A stretch of DNA of 64,000 nucleotides from Melioribacteraceae bacterium (GCA_026983955.1 JALSTB010000012.1:1-64000), one strand, 5' to 3'; counted from the stretch's first letter, positions 19,765-30,293 are shown. A program made the numbers and translations. Notes: generated by a model from the sequence alone, not told the origin.

Positions 19765-20478
19765 ATGAAATACCTAAAAATTTTAATATTAACGTTACTC
19801 TCGGGATTGAGTATTTGGGCTCAACCCGGGATACCTGTTCTGAAAAATTATGTTAATGATTTTACGGGAACGCTGACAAATGATCAGAAAACGTATTTGG
19901 AAAGGGCGCTGAAAGCTTTCGACGATTCAACTTCAACCCAAATAGTTGTTCTGATGATTAATTCGCTGGAAGGTTACCCGGTTGAAATGTATGCTAATGA
20001 AACCGCCGAAAAAAACAGAATAGGAACAAAAGAAAACGACAATGGAATTCTTTTTTTGATTGCGAAAGACGACCGGAAAATGCGAATCGAAGTAGGATAC
20101 GGTCTTGAAGGCGCTCTGCCCGATGCATTGGCAAGTTCCATATTGAGAAATGAAGTGGCTCCTTACTTCAAACGGGGTGAATATTACAAAGGCATTGTAT
20201 CCGGAATAAGCGCTATTATTAAAGCTACAAAGGGTGAATACACACGAAAGCGTCCCCGCGAAAGAAACGACGGATGGAACATTTTTGTTTTTTATCTGAT
20301 ATTGTTTTTCATTTTGTTTATTCTTTCTTCGAGGCGGAGAAGAGGCGGCGGAGGTGGAATAATTTATTACGGCGGCGGTTTCGGTGGCGGAGGCTTCTCC
20401 GGTGGCGGTGGAAGTTTCGGCGGATTTTCTGGCGGAGGCGGATCATTTGGAGGAGGCGGCGCCAGCGGTAGTTGGTAA
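19765..20478 (+). CDS. TPM-domain membrane protein with glycine-rich tail
   Basis: A 237-residue protein: signal peptide (MKYLKILILTLLSGLSIWAQ), a TPM (Repair_PSII/YgcG) domain at about 25-150 with YVNDFTGTLTNDQ, QIVVLMINSLEGYPVEMYAN and DNGILFLIAKDDRKMRIEVG. A membrane helix follows near 172-188, then a basic RRRR stop. The last 50 residues are nearly all Gly, Ser and Phe and end GGGGASGSW, the usual ending in this family. TPM domains have weak phosphatase or chaperone roles in the few cases studied. Its upstream partner is LemA. The glycine tract comes from GGCGGN repeats in the DNA. Confidence 0.9.
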   Translation: MKYLKILILTLLSGLSIWAQPGIPVLKNYVNDFTGTLTNDQKTYLERALKAFDDSTSTQIVVLMINSLEGYPVEMYANETAEKNRIGTKENDNGILFLIAKDDRKMRIEVGYGLEGALPDALASSILRNEVAPYFKRGEYYKGIVSGISAIIKATKGEYTRKRPRERNDGWNIFVFYLILFFILFILSSRRRRGGGGGIIYYGGGFGGGGFSGGGGSFGGFSGGGGSFGGGGASGSW

Positions 20479-20572
20479 TAATATTTTATCCTCTAAAATA
20501 AGAAGCTTTTGTCTTGTTTTTTGTTTTCCCTTTTTTTATAATTGAGTGAGTTCATATTTATGTTTTTCTTTG

Positions 20573-20603
20573 TTTGTCATTTAACTGGAACTTAGTATTT
20601 TTG
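20573..20603 (+). promoter_or_regulatory. Bacteroidota-type promoter of the ferredoxin gene
   Basis: TTTG (20573-20576), a 19-base spacer, then TATTTTTG (20596-20603), which fits TAnnTTTG. Transcription would begin near 20610 and leave a leader of about 70 bases before the ferredoxin ATG. The same geometry is seen before pyrR and the XRE regulator. Confidence 0.6.
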
Positions 20604-20680
20604 TTTGTAGATTATTTCGTGTTTTGGAAATTTTATAATATTAAATAACTTTTTACCAGTAATTACAAAGGAGTTAGGCC

Positions 20681-21016
20681 ATGGCTATAATGATAACTGA
20701 CGAGTGCATCAATTGCGGTGCTTGCGAACCGGAATGCCCGAACAATGCAATCTACGAGGGCGGTACGGAATGGGAATTGGGCGGTAAAACTTACGGACCG
20801 GACGATCCCGCACCTTCCGGAGCAACTGGTTTTTATTCTGATGAGTTTTATTATATCGTACCCGATAAATGTACCGAATGTGTCGGCTTCTACGATGAAC
20901 CGCAATGTGCGGCTGTTTGTCCCGTTGATTGTTGTGTCCCCGATCCTAATCACGTTGAAGATAAAGAAACTCTTATGAAGAAAAAAGAAATGTTGGACGA
21001 AATAGAAGGCCGTTAA
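20681..21016 (+). CDS. Alvin-type 2[4Fe-4S] ferredoxin
   Basis: A 111-residue low-potential electron carrier. The first cluster motif is [12 protein letters not shown]. The second is [22 protein letters not shown], with the insertion between the second and third cysteines that marks the Chromatium/Alvin and Chlorobium type. An acidic C-terminal helix follows ([18 protein letters not shown]). Such ferredoxins serve pyruvate and 2-oxoglutarate:ferredoxin oxidoreductases in green sulfur bacteria and relatives. It has its own promoter (20573-20603), an AAGGAG ribosome site and its own terminator (21045-21078), so it is a single-gene unit. Confidence 0.95.
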   Translation: MAIMITDECINCGACEPECPNNAIYEGGTEWELGGKTYGPDDPAPSGATGFYSDEFYYIVPDKCTECVGFYDEPQCAAVCPVDCCVPDPNHVEDKETLMKKKEMLDEIEGR

Positions 21017-21044
21017 TAACGGTATTTCATCATAAAAAAAATTG

Positions 21045-21078
21045 AACCGCAATGAAGTTTTTCGTTGCGGTTTTTTTA
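21045..21078 (+). terminator. Rho-independent terminator after ferredoxin
   Basis: AACCGCAA (21045-21052) pairs perfectly with TTGCGGTT (21065-21072), followed by a T run. Confidence 0.85.
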
Positions 21079-21124
21079 TTTTAAATATAGGGTTTTCAAT
21101 TAAACAATTTCTGGAAGGAGAACA

Positions 21125-21970
21125 ATGAAAATAGGCAAATATGATGTGAGATTTTTACCCACAGCAAGCTTCGGATTGGACGGTGGTGCAATGTTTGGTA
21201 TTATTCCCAAAGTGCTCTGGCAAAAAACCAATCCCCCAGACGATGCAAACAGAATTACGCTTGGCACCAGGTGTATCTTACTGCAAAGTGATTCAAAAAA
21301 CATTCTCGTCGATACCGGAATCGGCGATTTTTGGGATGAAAAATTCAATAAAATTTACAGAATAGATAAATCGGAATCGTATTTAGAAAAATCGTTGAAG
21401 GATTTGAACCTTTCTGCCGGAGATATAACCGATGTGATTCTGACACATTTGCACTTCGATCATACCGGCGGCTCAACGGTTTTGGATAATGAAAAAATGA
21501 TTCCCGCCTTTCCAAATGCAAATTATTATGTGCAGAAAAAGCATTTCGAATGGGCAATGAATCCATCCGATAGGGACAAAGGCAGTTTTATTCAAAACAG
21601 ATTCGTGCCTTTGCACGAAAACGGTGTCCTTAACTTCATCGAAGGAGACAGCCGTTTCGACGATGAAATCGAATTACTTGTGATTAACGGGCACACTTTC
21701 GCTCAGCAGATGATTAAACTTTCCGGTGGAAACGAAACCTTGCTTTTTTGCGGTGATTTGATTCCAACCGCATCGCATGTTCCCGTTCCTTATGTTATGG
21801 GTTACGATATTCAACCTCTTGTTACGGTGGAGGAAAAGAAAAAATACCTCTCGCTTGCTGTAGAAGAAGAATGGAAATTGGTCTTTGAGCACGACCCTTT
21901 CGTAACAGCAGCAACGGTTACCAAGACGGCAAAAGGATTTGCAGTTAAAGAAAAATTCGGGAAACTGTAA
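21125..21970 (+). CDS. MBL-fold metallohydrolase
   Basis: A 281-residue metallo-beta-lactamase-fold enzyme. The metal site THLHFDHTGG gives His108, His110, Asp112 and His113. NGHTFAQQMI and LLFCGDLIPTASHVP supply the later histidine and aspartate ligands, and VFEHDP the last histidine. It resembles lactonase/hydrolase members of the family; the substrate is unknown. The start is supported by GGAAGGAG 8 bases before ATG. The next gene, a Rieske protein, starts in the overlapping TAATG, so the two are translationally coupled. Confidence 0.88.
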   Translation: MKIGKYDVRFLPTASFGLDGGAMFGIIPKVLWQKTNPPDDANRITLGTRCILLQSDSKNILVDTGIGDFWDEKFNKIYRIDKSESYLEKSLKDLNLSAGDITDVILTHLHFDHTGGSTVLDNEKMIPAFPNANYYVQKKHFEWAMNPSDRDKGSFIQNRFVPLHENGVLNFIEGDSRFDDEIELLVINGHTFAQQMIKLSGGNETLLFCGDLIPTASHVPVPYVMGYDIQPLVTVEEKKKYLSLAVEEEWKLVFEHDPFVTAATVTKTAKGFAVKEKFGKL

Positions 21971-22305
21971 TGTCCGGGACAACCGAATATTCTAAAATTT
22001 GCCATATTTCGGAATTGAAAGAGGGAACCGGCAAAAGGTTTTTTATTAATGAAACCGAAATCGCCGTTTTTAAAATTAAAGAGAGAATTTTTGCCGTATC
22101 GAATATTTGTCCGCATCAAAAAACAGCTTCAATGTTCGAAGGTGAAGTTGAAAACGGTTTTGTTATTTGCCCGTTCCACGGTTGGAAATTCAATCTGGAA
22201 ACAGGCAACACACCTTCCGGAGGAAACGGACTCAAAACCTACGATGTGAAAATCGAAAATGATTTCGTTTTTGTAAAAGTTGTGCCGGCGGAATTAAATT
22301 GGTAA
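21970..22305 (+). CDS. Rieske [2Fe-2S] protein, NirD/ferredoxin-like
   Basis: A 111-residue soluble Rieske protein. The two cluster motifs are CPHQKTAS (Cys-x-His) and CPFHGWKFNLETG (Cys-x-x-His), as in NirD and the ferredoxin parts of dioxygenases. No signal peptide or membrane helix is present, so it is cytosolic. It overlaps the stop of the MBL hydrolase gene by one base and lies 7 bases before queG. No nitrite reductase large subunit or dioxygenase is nearby, so its electron partner is unknown. Confidence 0.88.
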   Translation: MSGTTEYSKICHISELKEGTGKRFFINETEIAVFKIKERIFAVSNICPHQKTASMFEGEVENGFVICPFHGWKFNLETGNTPSGGNGLKTYDVKIENDFVFVKVVPAELNW

Positions 22306-22312
22306 AACCAAA

Positions 22313-23242
22313 ATGAAAATTACCAACGGGATTGTTTTGGAATTGGCAAAAGAAACCGGCTTTGATTTGGTTGGATTTTCCAAAGCGGAAATTCTGGAGA
22401 AAGAAACCGCACAGCTGGAAGAATGGTTGAGCAATAATTATCATGCCGGTATGAGTTACATGGCAAGAAACGTAGAGAAAAGGAAAGATGTAAGAAAAAT
22501 TTTATCGAATGCTGAAAGCGTAATAAGCGTTGGCCTGAATTACTATAACAAAGGGGAATTTTCGGGCGATGGCAATTACGGAAAAGTTTCAAGATATGCT
22601 TGGGGTAAAGATTACCATTTTGTGATGTGGGAAATGCTCGAAGAACTGACTTCAAAACTAAAATCAATGGATGAAAATTTCGAATCGGTTTATTATGTGG
22701 ATACCGGACCGGTTATGGATAAAGCTTGGGCGCAACGCAGCGGAATTGGTTGGTTGGGAAAACATTCGAATATAATCACGAGACAATTGGGCAGTTGGAT
22801 TTTTCTCGGTGAAATCATTACAAATTATAAATTTTCATACAATGAACCCCAGCCCGATTTTTGCGGTACCTGTACTGCCTGTTTGGATGCTTGTCCTACA
22901 AACGCAATTGTTGAAAATTATGTGGTCGATTCGAGTAAATGCATATCGTATTTGACAATTGAGAACAAAGATGAAATTCCCAACGAATTTTTAGGTAAAT
23001 TTGAAAACTGGATTTTCGGCTGCGATATTTGTCAGGATGTGTGCCCGTGGAATAAAAAATTTTCACGGCAAACCGGACATCCCGGACTGAAAAATATTAA
23101 AAATAAAGAACTTAAAATTGATGAAATATTAAATATGAATAATAAAGAATTTAAGAGTAAATTTAAAGATAGTCCCATTTACAGGGCAAAATTGAAAGGG
23201 TTGAAAAGAAATGCGGAATTCATAAAAAAGAATGATTCTTAA
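22313..23242 (+). CDS. queG: Epoxyqueuosine reductase QueG
   Basis: A 309-residue cobalamin and iron-sulfur enzyme that reduces epoxyqueuosine to queuosine in the anticodon loop of tRNAs. Visible are the central YYVDTGPVMDKAWAQRSGIG substrate/B12 region with WLGKHSNII after it. Two [4Fe-4S] motifs follow (CGTCTACLDACPTNAIV and CDICQDVCPWN), with CISYLTIE between them. The length is at the short end of the family, lacking the C-terminal HEAT-like part. It is the third gene of a coupled run with the MBL and Rieske genes. Confidence 0.93.
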   Translation: MKITNGIVLELAKETGFDLVGFSKAEILEKETAQLEEWLSNNYHAGMSYMARNVEKRKDVRKILSNAESVISVGLNYYNKGEFSGDGNYGKVSRYAWGKDYHFVMWEMLEELTSKLKSMDENFESVYYVDTGPVMDKAWAQRSGIGWLGKHSNIITRQLGSWIFLGEIITNYKFSYNEPQPDFCGTCTACLDACPTNAIVENYVVDSSKCISYLTIENKDEIPNEFLGKFENWIFGCDICQDVCPWNKKFSRQTGHPGLKNIKNKELKIDEILNMNNKEFKSKFKDSPIYRAKLKGLKRNAEFIKKNDS

Positions 23243-23333
23243 AATTATTTTGAACCCTTATCGGCTTTTGTGAATCATATATAATTTGAAAATAATAAGA
23301 CAAGACAATTTGTGAAATAAAAACGGAGTTACA

Positions 23334-24284
23334 ATGTCAGAAAATCATCACAAAGTGATAATTATCGGGTCAGGTCCGGCCGGCTTAACAGCGGCAATTT
23401 ATGCCGGCAGAGCCGAATTGAGTCCGGTTATTTTTGAAGGAATGCAACCCGGCGGCCAATTAACAATAACAACCGAAGTGGAAAATTATCCCGGCTTCGA
23501 AAACGGTATACAAGGTCCGGAACTTATGGACGTAATGAGAAAGCAAGCTTGCAAGTTCGGGGCTACATGTTTTTTCAAGGAAGTAAGCGAAGTTGATTTT
23601 TCGGTTCGACCCTTTGTAGTTAAAACGGGCGATGAAGTGCATACCGCCGATTCCGTAATTATTGCAACCGGTGCATCGGCTAAACTGCTCGGTTTGGAAA
23701 GCGAGCAAAAATATATGGGTTATGGAGTTTCGGCTTGCGCTACATGCGACGGCTTTTTCTATAAAGACAAAAAAGTTATTGTTGTTGGAGGTGGCGATAC
23801 TGCAATGGAAGAAGCAACTTATCTTACTAAATTTGCTTCCGAAGTCCTTCTCGTCCACCGCCGCGAAGGTTTCAGGGCATCTAAAATAATGCTCGATAGA
23901 GCCAAGAAAAATCCTAAAATTAAATTCATTACAAATGCTGTTATAAAAGAAGTGTTGGGTAAAGAAGAAAACGGTATTAAATTCGTTACCGGAGCATTAT
24001 TGGAAAATACGAAAGACGGTTCGACGCAAAAAGTTGACGTTGACGGTATTTTTATTGCAATCGGTCATAAACCCAACACCGATATTTTCAAAGGTCAGCT
24101 TGAAATGGACGAAACCGGATACTTAATTGTTAAACCCGGTACAACCAAAACAAATATAGAAGGTGTTTTTGCTGCCGGAGACGTAGCCGATAAAGTCTAC
24201 CGCCAAGCCGTTACCGCTGCGGGTACCGGTTGCATGGCCGCTTTGGATGCCCAGCACTATCTCGAAGAAAAAGAATTAGCTTGA
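23334..24284 (+). CDS. trxB: Thioredoxin-disulfide reductase
   Basis: A 316-residue flavoprotein that uses NADPH to reduce thioredoxin. FAD-binding [16 protein letters not shown] is at the N terminus, the redox pair CATC lies in [13 protein letters not shown], the NADPH motif [10 protein letters not shown] follows, and the last FAD motif is [20 protein letters not shown]. Length and order are normal. It has a 91-base leader and is closed by a terminator. No thioredoxin gene is adjacent. Confidence 0.96.
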   Translation: MSENHHKVIIIGSGPAGLTAAIYAGRAELSPVIFEGMQPGGQLTITTEVENYPGFENGIQGPELMDVMRKQACKFGATCFFKEVSEVDFSVRPFVVKTGDEVHTADSVIIATGASAKLLGLESEQKYMGYGVSACATCDGFFYKDKKVIVVGGGDTAMEEATYLTKFASEVLLVHRREGFRASKIMLDRAKKNPKIKFITNAVIKEVLGKEENGIKFVTGALLENTKDGSTQKVDVDGIFIAIGHKPNTDIFKGQLEMDETGYLIVKPGTTKTNIEGVFAAGDVADKVYRQAVTAAGTGCMAALDAQHYLEEKELA

Positions 24285-24291
24285 TTTTCCA

Positions 24292-24325
24292 AACCGTCCG
24301 GGCTTTGCCGGGCGGTTCTTTCTTT
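24292..24325 (+). terminator. Rho-independent terminator after trxB
   Basis: AACCGTCCGG (24292-24301) pairs with CCGGGCGGTT (24308-24317) with one G-T wobble, then a T-rich stretch. Confidence 0.8.
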
Positions 24326-24394
24326 TTGTGTTTGCCTTTCATAACCTCAATTTCTATTTTGCAACTTAATATTTTTAATCTAAATTTAACGGGA

Positions 24395-25309
24395 ATGTCA
24401 ATGAAGACTAAAGCCGGATACGTAGCCATTATCGGCAAACCGAATGTAGGAAAATCAACATTGATGAATGCATTGATCGGCGAAAAGCTTTCCATCACTA
24501 CCAAAAAACCTCAAACCACGCGAAAAAATATTTTGGGAATTTTGAGCGATGATAATTATCAAATAATATTCTTGGATACACCCGGAATTTTGAAACCGTC
24601 TTACCTTCTCCAAAAAAAGATGTTGGAATATGTGTTGAATTCCGTAAAAGATGCCGACGTACTTTTATTTATGATTGACGCCTCGGCCGATCCAAATGCT
24701 GCGGCTCTGCAAGATGAGAGGGTTCAGGAAATAATCAATAAAGTCGATATTCCCAAAATCATGTTGATTAATAAAATCGATCTTTCCAACGAAACCGTTT
24801 TGACGAGGTTGATGAATTCCATTGAGAAAACCGGACTGTTCAAAAAAGTAATTCCAGTTTCTGCATCGTTGGGTGTAAATCTTTCGCAAGTTCTCGATGC
24901 CATATTGGAATATTTGCCCGAAGGTCCGAAATATTATCCGGATGATCAACTTTCGGATAGAGATGAAAGATTTTTTGTTTCGGAATTAATCCGTGAGAAA
25001 ATATTCGAATTTTACCGGGACGAAGTTCCATTCAGCACCGAAGTCATTATTGAAGATTTCAAAGAGCGCGATAAAGGCAAAGATTATATAGCGGCAAGCA
25101 TTATTGTTGAAAAGGAAACCCAGAAGCCGATCATAATCGGGAAGAACGGTGAGCAAATCAAAAAACTCGGTAAAGTTGCCCGTGAAGCGGTGGAGCGCTT
25201 TTTAGGTCGCCCCGTATTTTTGGAATTGCGTGTTAAGGTAAGGCCCAAGTGGCGCTCAAATCCGAATATTCTTAAAAGATTCGGTTACGTTACCGGTGAT
25301 GAAAAATAA
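24395..25309 (+). CDS. era: GTPase Era
   Basis: A ribosome-assembly GTPase of about 304 residues that binds the 3' end of 16S rRNA. G1 is GKPNVGKS, G2 lies in TTKKPQTTRKNI, G3 is DTPG, and G4 is NKID. The C-terminal KH domain has IIIGKNGEQIKKLGKVAREA and LRVKVRPKWR. The open frame runs 55 codons further upstream, but that part overlaps trxB and its terminator. The true start is ATG 24395 or the ATG two codons later at 24401. Its end overlaps the next gene by 11 bases. Confidence 0.95.
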   Translation: MSMKTKAGYVAIIGKPNVGKSTLMNALIGEKLSITTKKPQTTRKNILGILSDDNYQIIFLDTPGILKPSYLLQKKMLEYVLNSVKDADVLLFMIDASADPNAAALQDERVQEIINKVDIPKIMLINKIDLSNETVLTRLMNSIEKTGLFKKVIPVSASLGVNLSQVLDAILEYLPEGPKYYPDDQLSDRDERFFVSELIREKIFEFYRDEVPFSTEVIIEDFKERDKGKDYIAASIIVEKETQKPIIIGKNGEQIKKLGKVAREAVERFLGRPVFLELRVKVRPKWRSNPNILKRFGYVTGDEK

Positions 25310-26246
25310 AGTCGGTGCATTTGGTCAAAAATATTTTGCCGAATCGGCTCTTCTCTTAGCCACGGTTTTTTGGAGCGGAACTTTTGTAATTGTCAAGGTC
25401 TCGTTACAAGATATTTCATCGATGTTGTTTATCGGTTTGCGGTTTCTTCTTGCAACTGTTTTGTTATTGCCGTTTGCAATTAAATATAAACGTGAATTCA
25501 ATAAAAGCGCAATTTTATCCGGAACTTTGCTCGGTATATTTTTCTTTCTCGGTTTTGCCACCCAAACGGTAGGATTAAAATTCACAACCGCAACAAATTC
25601 GGCATTCATTACCGGTTCATCGGTGGTTCTGGTTCCCGTACTTCAAACAATAATAGAAAGAAAGCCTCCTACCAAAGGTTCGGTTACCGGAATTATTTTT
25701 GTTTTTACCGGAATATTGTTTTTATCCGGCGGGGGCAACTCGATTTTCACTTTTCTTTCCGATTTGGCATCGAATTTTAACATAGGCGATTTATTTACTT
25801 TGTTTTGTGCGGTGTTTTTCGCAATATATGTTGTTTATCTCGATGTTTCAACTAACAAACACGGCTTTACGGTAATTTTGTTTATGCAGATGTTTGTAAC
25901 TGCGGCAGCTGCTTTTCTTGCATCCTCTTTTTTTGATTTAATTAATATTGAAAAAATTAAAATTGAATACACAAATAACTTAATATTTGGAATTTTATAC
26001 ACATCAATTTTCGCAACCTTAATCACAACTGCAATAATTACACGTTATCAAAAAAATGTAACGCCTACAAAAGCCGCAATTATTTATTCGTTGGAACCAA
26101 TCTTTGCTTCCGTTCTTGCATTCTTTTTATTAAATGAAAAAATCACTAATTTTGGAATCTTAGGTGCGGCATTAATATTTACCGGTTTGATTATTTCGGA
26201 AACCTACGATTATATTAAAAATGGCAGAGAAAAAAGCAAGAGCTGA
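25299..26246 (+). CDS. EamA/DMT-family transporter
   Basis: A 315-residue inner-membrane protein with about ten hydrophobic helices arranged as two EamA repeats: one beginning ESALLLATVFWSGTFVIVKV and one near GDLFTLFCAVFFAIYVVYLD. The second ends with TPTKAAIIYSLEPIFASVLA and LIFTGLIISET, a very typical DMT ending. The substrate (amino acid, sugar or other metabolite) cannot be predicted. I start at ATG 25299; a GTG lies one codon earlier. It overlaps era at its start and acyP at its end (26 bases). Confidence 0.9.
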   Translation: MKNKVGAFGQKYFAESALLLATVFWSGTFVIVKVSLQDISSMLFIGLRFLLATVLLLPFAIKYKREFNKSAILSGTLLGIFFFLGFATQTVGLKFTTATNSAFITGSSVVLVPVLQTIIERKPPTKGSVTGIIFVFTGILFLSGGGNSIFTFLSDLASNFNIGDLFTLFCAVFFAIYVVYLDVSTNKHGFTVILFMQMFVTAAAAFLASSFFDLINIEKIKIEYTNNLIFGILYTSIFATLITTAIITRYQKNVTPTKAAIIYSLEPIFASVLAFFLLNEKITNFGILGAALIFTGLIISETYDYIKNGREKSKS

Positions 26247-26505
26247 AATTATTGCAAGTGGAGTTGTGCAAGGTGTGGGTTTCAGATATTTTGTTTTAAG
26301 AAATGCACAACAATTGGGTTTGAAAGGTTATACAAAAAATTTGTTTACCGGTGAAGTTCTAACCGTTGCCGAGGGTCCGGAATTTTTGGTAAAAGAACTT
26401 ATAAATCAAATTAAAATCGGACCTTCACACGCTTATGTAAAGGATGTAAAAGTTAAATGGAGCGAACCAACCGGTGAGTTCGATAGTTTCGAGGTGAGAT
26501 ATTGA
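26221..26505 (+). CDS. acyP: Acylphosphatase
   Basis: A 94-residue enzyme that hydrolyses acyl phosphates. Catalytic Arg22 lies in [20 protein letters not shown] and Asn40 in GYTKN, both at the family positions. The start overlaps the end of the transporter gene and the end overlaps the TTG start of ispF, so the genes are tightly packed. Confidence 0.93.
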   Translation: MAEKKARAEIIASGVVQGVGFRYFVLRNAQQLGLKGYTKNLFTGEVLTVAEGPEFLVKELINQIKIGPSHAYVKDVKVKWSEPTGEFDSFEVRY

Positions 26506-26996
26506 GTAACCCTTATAGAATCGGTTTCGGATATGACGTACACAAATTTGCCACAGGCAGAAAACTTGTTTTAGGTGGAATTGCAATTCCGTATGAGAAA
26601 GGACTTGCTGGGCATTCCGATGCCGACGTTTTATTACACGCTATTAGCGATGCAATGCTTGGCGCGTTGGCTCTTGGGGATATTGGAAAACATTTCCCCG
26701 ATAACGATGAACGGTATAAAAATATCGACAGTAAAATTCTTCTTGAAAAAGTAAACAACTTGATACGGCAAAAAGATTACAAAGTCGGTAATATCGATTC
26801 GACGGTTGTTGCGGAAAAACCTAAATTACAACCCTACATAAATGATATGCGTAAAACAATTTCCCGGATATTGAATATACAAACTGAGAACGTTTCCGTT
26901 AAAGCCACTACCTCGGAAAAAATGGGTTTTGCCGGAAGGGAAGAAGGAATAATTGCTCAAGCTGTTGTACTCCTTATCGAAGATCAAAATGATTGA
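26502..26996 (+). CDS. ispF: 2-C-methyl-D-erythritol 2,4-cyclodiphosphate synthase
   Basis: A 164-residue enzyme of the MEP isoprenoid pathway that cyclises CDP-ME 2-phosphate. The metal ligands Asp12 and His14 are in GFGYDVHKF. Further signatures are [29 protein letters not shown] and the C-terminal [17 protein letters not shown]. It begins at a TTG in the overlapping TTGA with acyP. No other MEP gene is in the window. Confidence 0.95.
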   Translation: MSNPYRIGFGYDVHKFATGRKLVLGGIAIPYEKGLAGHSDADVLLHAISDAMLGALALGDIGKHFPDNDERYKNIDSKILLEKVNNLIRQKDYKVGNIDSTVVAEKPKLQPYINDMRKTISRILNIQTENVSVKATTSEKMGFAGREEGIIAQAVVLLIEDQND

Positions 26997-27609
26997 AGAA
27001 ATAATTGCATACATCAGTTCGCTCGATCCCGTTTGGATTTACTTTATTTTGTTTTTCTTTGCTTTTATTGAAAATGTATTCCCGCCTTCACCAAGTGACG
27101 TTGTTGTTGTAATCGGCGCTTCGCTTATTGCCACAACTTCGGTCAGCTTTATTCCGGTTTTATTTATCACCAGCATAGGAAGTGCGCTCGGTTTTATATT
27201 GATGTATTATGTAGGTTATTTTTTAAGCGAAAAAATTCTTAGAACAGGTAAACTTAAGTTTATCAGTCCGGATGCTTTGAAAAAAACCGACGCATGGTTT
27301 TCCAAATACGGTTATTGGATTGTATTGGCAAACAGATTTTTACCCGGTACACGTTCCGTTATTAGTTTTTTCTCTGGCGTGCACGAGCTTCAAGTAAGTA
27401 AAACATTTCTGTTTGCATTAATCAGTGCATTCCTCTGGAACACATTGATTATTTTTATGGGGATGCAGCTTGGCAGAAACGCAAAACTGATTGATTACTA
27501 TCTCACTACATATTCCCATATAGTTTACGCCGTTACCGCATTAGTGATTCTTTACTTTATAATTAAATATTTTATAAATAAAAGAAAATCAACAGTTGAA
27601 AATAATTAA
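26989..27609 (+). CDS. DedA-family membrane protein
   Basis: A 206-residue DedA (SNARE-associated/VTT domain) protein. Family marks are [20 protein letters not shown] near the N terminus, [14 protein letters not shown], and the signature [20 protein letters not shown]. Several DedA proteins flip undecaprenyl phosphate or phospholipids, and that is the likely type of role. I start at ATG 26989 (MIEEIIAYI), which overlaps ispF by 8 bases; a longer frame upstream is not needed. Its end overlaps lnt by 14 bases. Confidence 0.9.
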   Translation: MIEEIIAYISSLDPVWIYFILFFFAFIENVFPPSPSDVVVVIGASLIATTSVSFIPVLFITSIGSALGFILMYYVGYFLSEKILRTGKLKFISPDALKKTDAWFSKYGYWIVLANRFLPGTRSVISFFSGVHELQVSKTFLFALISAFLWNTLIIFMGMQLGRNAKLIDYYLTTYSHIVYAVTALVILYFIIKYFINKRKSTVENN

Positions 27610-29266
27610 TTATATTTCGGGAAAAGACTTGACGCCTCAAAAACGGAAAGTGAGGAAACAAAAATATCTTTACGGATTTATTAGCGGCGTTTTACTCGGT
27701 TTGTCTTTCCCGCCAATTCCACTGCCGTATTTGGCTTTTGTTGCATTTGTTCCTTACTTGCTCAAGTTGGAAAAGTTAAGCGGACTGGGCGAGATAAACA
27801 GATTCACATATTTTACCGCATTCATTTTCAATTTAGTTACTCTTTATTGGGTTGGGAGCTGGACGCCGGATGCCGATCCTTTTTTGCTTATTGCCGGTAC
27901 CGTACTTATGTTTTTCAATCCGCTTCTTTTTCTTATTCCCTCAACGTTGTTTTATTTTGCTAAAAAATCTTTTCCGCTTAGATTTTCGGTTTTCCTTTTA
28001 CCCGTCTTTTGGGTAACATACGAATATCTTTACAGTGTTACGGAATTCCGGTTCCCTTGGCTGACGCTTGGAAACAGTTTACCGTATTTTAATTCGTTCA
28101 TTCAAATTGCCGATGTTGTTGGCGCCTACGGTTTGTCTTTGCTGGTTTTTTACATAAATATTTTCGTCTTTTACAATTTGAAGTTTTATTTTACAAATAA
28201 AAGAATTTCCTACAGCTATTTAATCATAGCTCTGATTCTGTTAATATTTCCGGTAATTTACGGGAACATTAAAATTGCAGAGTACACTTTGCCGTCAAGT
28301 AAAGTTAAAGTGGGATTAATCCAACCCAATCTAAATCCTTGGAAGAAATGGCAAGCAGGCAATTTGGATGAGCAATTAGACCTTTATCTTAACTTATCCC
28401 GAAAGGCAATTGAAAAAGGAGCGCAAGTACTAGTTTGGCCAGAAACGGCGTTGCCCGTTTTTCTACTAAACGGAAGTTATCAAAAACAATTGCAAAGAAT
28501 TCATAACTTTTTGGATAAGAATTCGGTTTCATTAATTACCGGGATGCCAAATGCCAAATTTTATTTTGAACCGGAAAAAGCTCCACCGGATGCAAAGAAA
28601 ATAAAAAATTCGAAAACACTTTATACTTCTTACAATTCCGCTTTGGCATTTAATCCTTACACAGTCGAAGTTCAAACGTACGGAAAAATAAAACTGGTGC
28701 CTTTTGGGGAAAGAGTTCCGTATGTGGAAAAATTGCCTTTCTTGGGTAAGTGGATTAAGTGGAACGTTGGTATTTCAAGCTGGAATACCGGAACGGATAC
28801 AACGGTATTTACGTTAAAAATTAAAGATTTAAATAAAATAGTAAGGGCAGCACCGCTTATTTGCATCGAATCGATTTACCCCGATTTCGTAGCTTCCTTT
28901 GTTGATAAGGGCGCCGAGTTTATTGCGGTTGTAACAAACGACAGCTGGTACGGTAATTCAAGCGGTCCGTACCAACATAAAGAAATCAGTGTTTTAAGAG
29001 CGGTTGAAAACCGGCGTTATGTTGTACGGGCAGCAAACGGTGGTATAAGTTGTATTATCGACCCTCTCGGAAGGACGGTGAAATCGAGCCGTATGTTTGA
29101 AAGAACCGTGGTTGTGGGCGACGTTTATCTTTTAAACGAAATAACGTTCTATACAAAGCATAAGCTGTTGATTCCCACTATTGTCTTATTCATAACGGTG
29201 TTAGTTTTATTATTTGTTGCTATTAACTCATTGAAACAAAAATTAGGATTGAAAAAAATAAAATGA
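27596..29266 (+). CDS. lnt: Apolipoprotein N-acyltransferase
   Basis: A 556-residue inner-membrane enzyme that adds the third acyl chain to the N-terminal cysteine of lipoproteins. Six or so membrane helices (1-235) are followed by a nitrilase-like domain with the catalytic triad: Glu283 (VWPETALP), Lys366 ([13 protein letters not shown]) and Cys423 ([10 protein letters not shown]), and a last helix near 525. It starts at a TTG overlapping the DedA gene. Predicted lipoproteins in this window that would be its substrates begin at 6415 and 57122. All key residues are present. Confidence 0.93.
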   Translation: MKIINYISGKDLTPQKRKVRKQKYLYGFISGVLLGLSFPPIPLPYLAFVAFVPYLLKLEKLSGLGEINRFTYFTAFIFNLVTLYWVGSWTPDADPFLLIAGTVLMFFNPLLFLIPSTLFYFAKKSFPLRFSVFLLPVFWVTYEYLYSVTEFRFPWLTLGNSLPYFNSFIQIADVVGAYGLSLLVFYINIFVFYNLKFYFTNKRISYSYLIIALILLIFPVIYGNIKIAEYTLPSSKVKVGLIQPNLNPWKKWQAGNLDEQLDLYLNLSRKAIEKGAQVLVWPETALPVFLLNGSYQKQLQRIHNFLDKNSVSLITGMPNAKFYFEPEKAPPDAKKIKNSKTLYTSYNSALAFNPYTVEVQTYGKIKLVPFGERVPYVEKLPFLGKWIKWNVGISSWNTGTDTTVFTLKIKDLNKIVRAAPLICIESIYPDFVASFVDKGAEFIAVVTNDSWYGNSSGPYQHKEISVLRAVENRRYVVRAANGGISCIIDPLGRTVKSSRMFERTVVVGDVYLLNEITFYTKHKLLIPTIVLFITVLVLLFVAINSLKQKLGLKKIK

Positions 29267-30291
29267 CGAAATTTATTGATTTAAGAAGCGATACGGTAAC
29301 GAAACCATCCGCAGAAATGAGAAAAGCCATGTACGAAGCAGAAGTAGGCGACGATGTTTACGGTGAAGATCCGACGGTGAACAAGCTGCAAGAATATGTT
29401 GCGGAACTTTTGGGCAAAGAAGCCGCATTGTTTGTGCCAAGCGGATTAATGGGAAACCAGATTTGCTTGAATGTTTTAACTTCTCCTGGAGATGAAGTGA
29501 TTTGTGAAGCCGATGCCCATATTTTTCAATATGAATCGGGAACACCGGCGGCTGTGAGCGGAATCCAACTTTATCCGGTTAAAGGTGAGAACGGGATTAT
29601 TACGCCGGAGATTGTAGAGCCGTTAATCAGACCGGCAAGCGCATATTACATGCCGAAAACAAAGGTTGTTGAAGTTGAAAATACACACAACCGGGCGGGT
29701 GGAACAATTCAACCCTTGGAGGTGATAAAATCACTCCGGCAGTTGGTCGATAAATACAATTTGAAATTTCATTTGGACGGTGCACGGCTTTGGAATGCTT
29801 CCGTTGCTACGGGAATTGAACTTTCCGGTTATGCTGCGTACTTCGATTCCGTTTCAGTTTGTTTGTCGAAGGGTCTCGGAGCTCCTATCGGTTCGGTGAT
29901 TGCCGGAACGGAAGATTTCATTAAAGAAGCGTTCCGCGTAAGAAAAGCGTGGGGAGGAGGAATGCGGCAAGTGGGCGTTATTGCTGCTGCCGGTTTGTAT
30001 GCCGTTCAAAATAATATTCAAAGATTATCCGAAGATCATGAAAAAGCAAAACTTCTGGCTGAACATATTGCCGGGCTCGATAATTTTGAGATCAATCTCT
30101 CCAACGTACAAACTAATATTTTGATATTCAAACATTTGAATATTCCGGTAGAAGAAATTTTAGCGAAGGCAAAGGAAAAAGGGTTGTTGTTATCAGTGGG
30201 AACAGTAGGCTCGCTCAGAGCCGTAACACACATGGACGTGAGCTTTGAAGAAATTGAAAAAGCAAAAGATATTTTAAGTGAACTGAATTAA
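29263..30291 (+). CDS. ltaE: Low-specificity L-threonine aldolase
   Basis: A 342-residue PLP enzyme that splits L-threonine or allo-threonine to glycine and acetaldehyde. The N terminus [20 protein letters not shown] and [15 protein letters not shown] are hallmark sequences. Lys203 in [13 protein letters not shown] binds PLP, and [16 protein letters not shown] contributes the aspartate and arginine. It overlaps lnt by ATGA and ends two bases before the convergent XRE regulator stop. Confidence 0.95.
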   Translation: MTKFIDLRSDTVTKPSAEMRKAMYEAEVGDDVYGEDPTVNKLQEYVAELLGKEAALFVPSGLMGNQICLNVLTSPGDEVICEADAHIFQYESGTPAAVSGIQLYPVKGENGIITPEIVEPLIRPASAYYMPKTKVVEVENTHNRAGGTIQPLEVIKSLRQLVDKYNLKFHLDGARLWNASVATGIELSGYAAYFDSVSVCLSKGLGAPIGSVIAGTEDFIKEAFRVRKAWGGGMRQVGVIAAAGLYAVQNNIQRLSEDHEKAKLLAEHIAGLDNFEINLSNVQTNILIFKHLNIPVEEILAKAKEKGLLLSVGTVGSLRAVTHMDVSFEEIEKAKDILSELN

Positions 30292-30293
30292 AA

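Noticed and set aside
20340-20470. GGCGGN repeats as a possible DNA repeat element
   Set aside because: They encode the glycine-rich tail normal for TPM-domain proteins, ending GGGGASGSW.
24230-24394. Longer N terminus of Era
   Set aside because: The added 55 codons overlap the end of trxB and its terminator and do not resemble Era.
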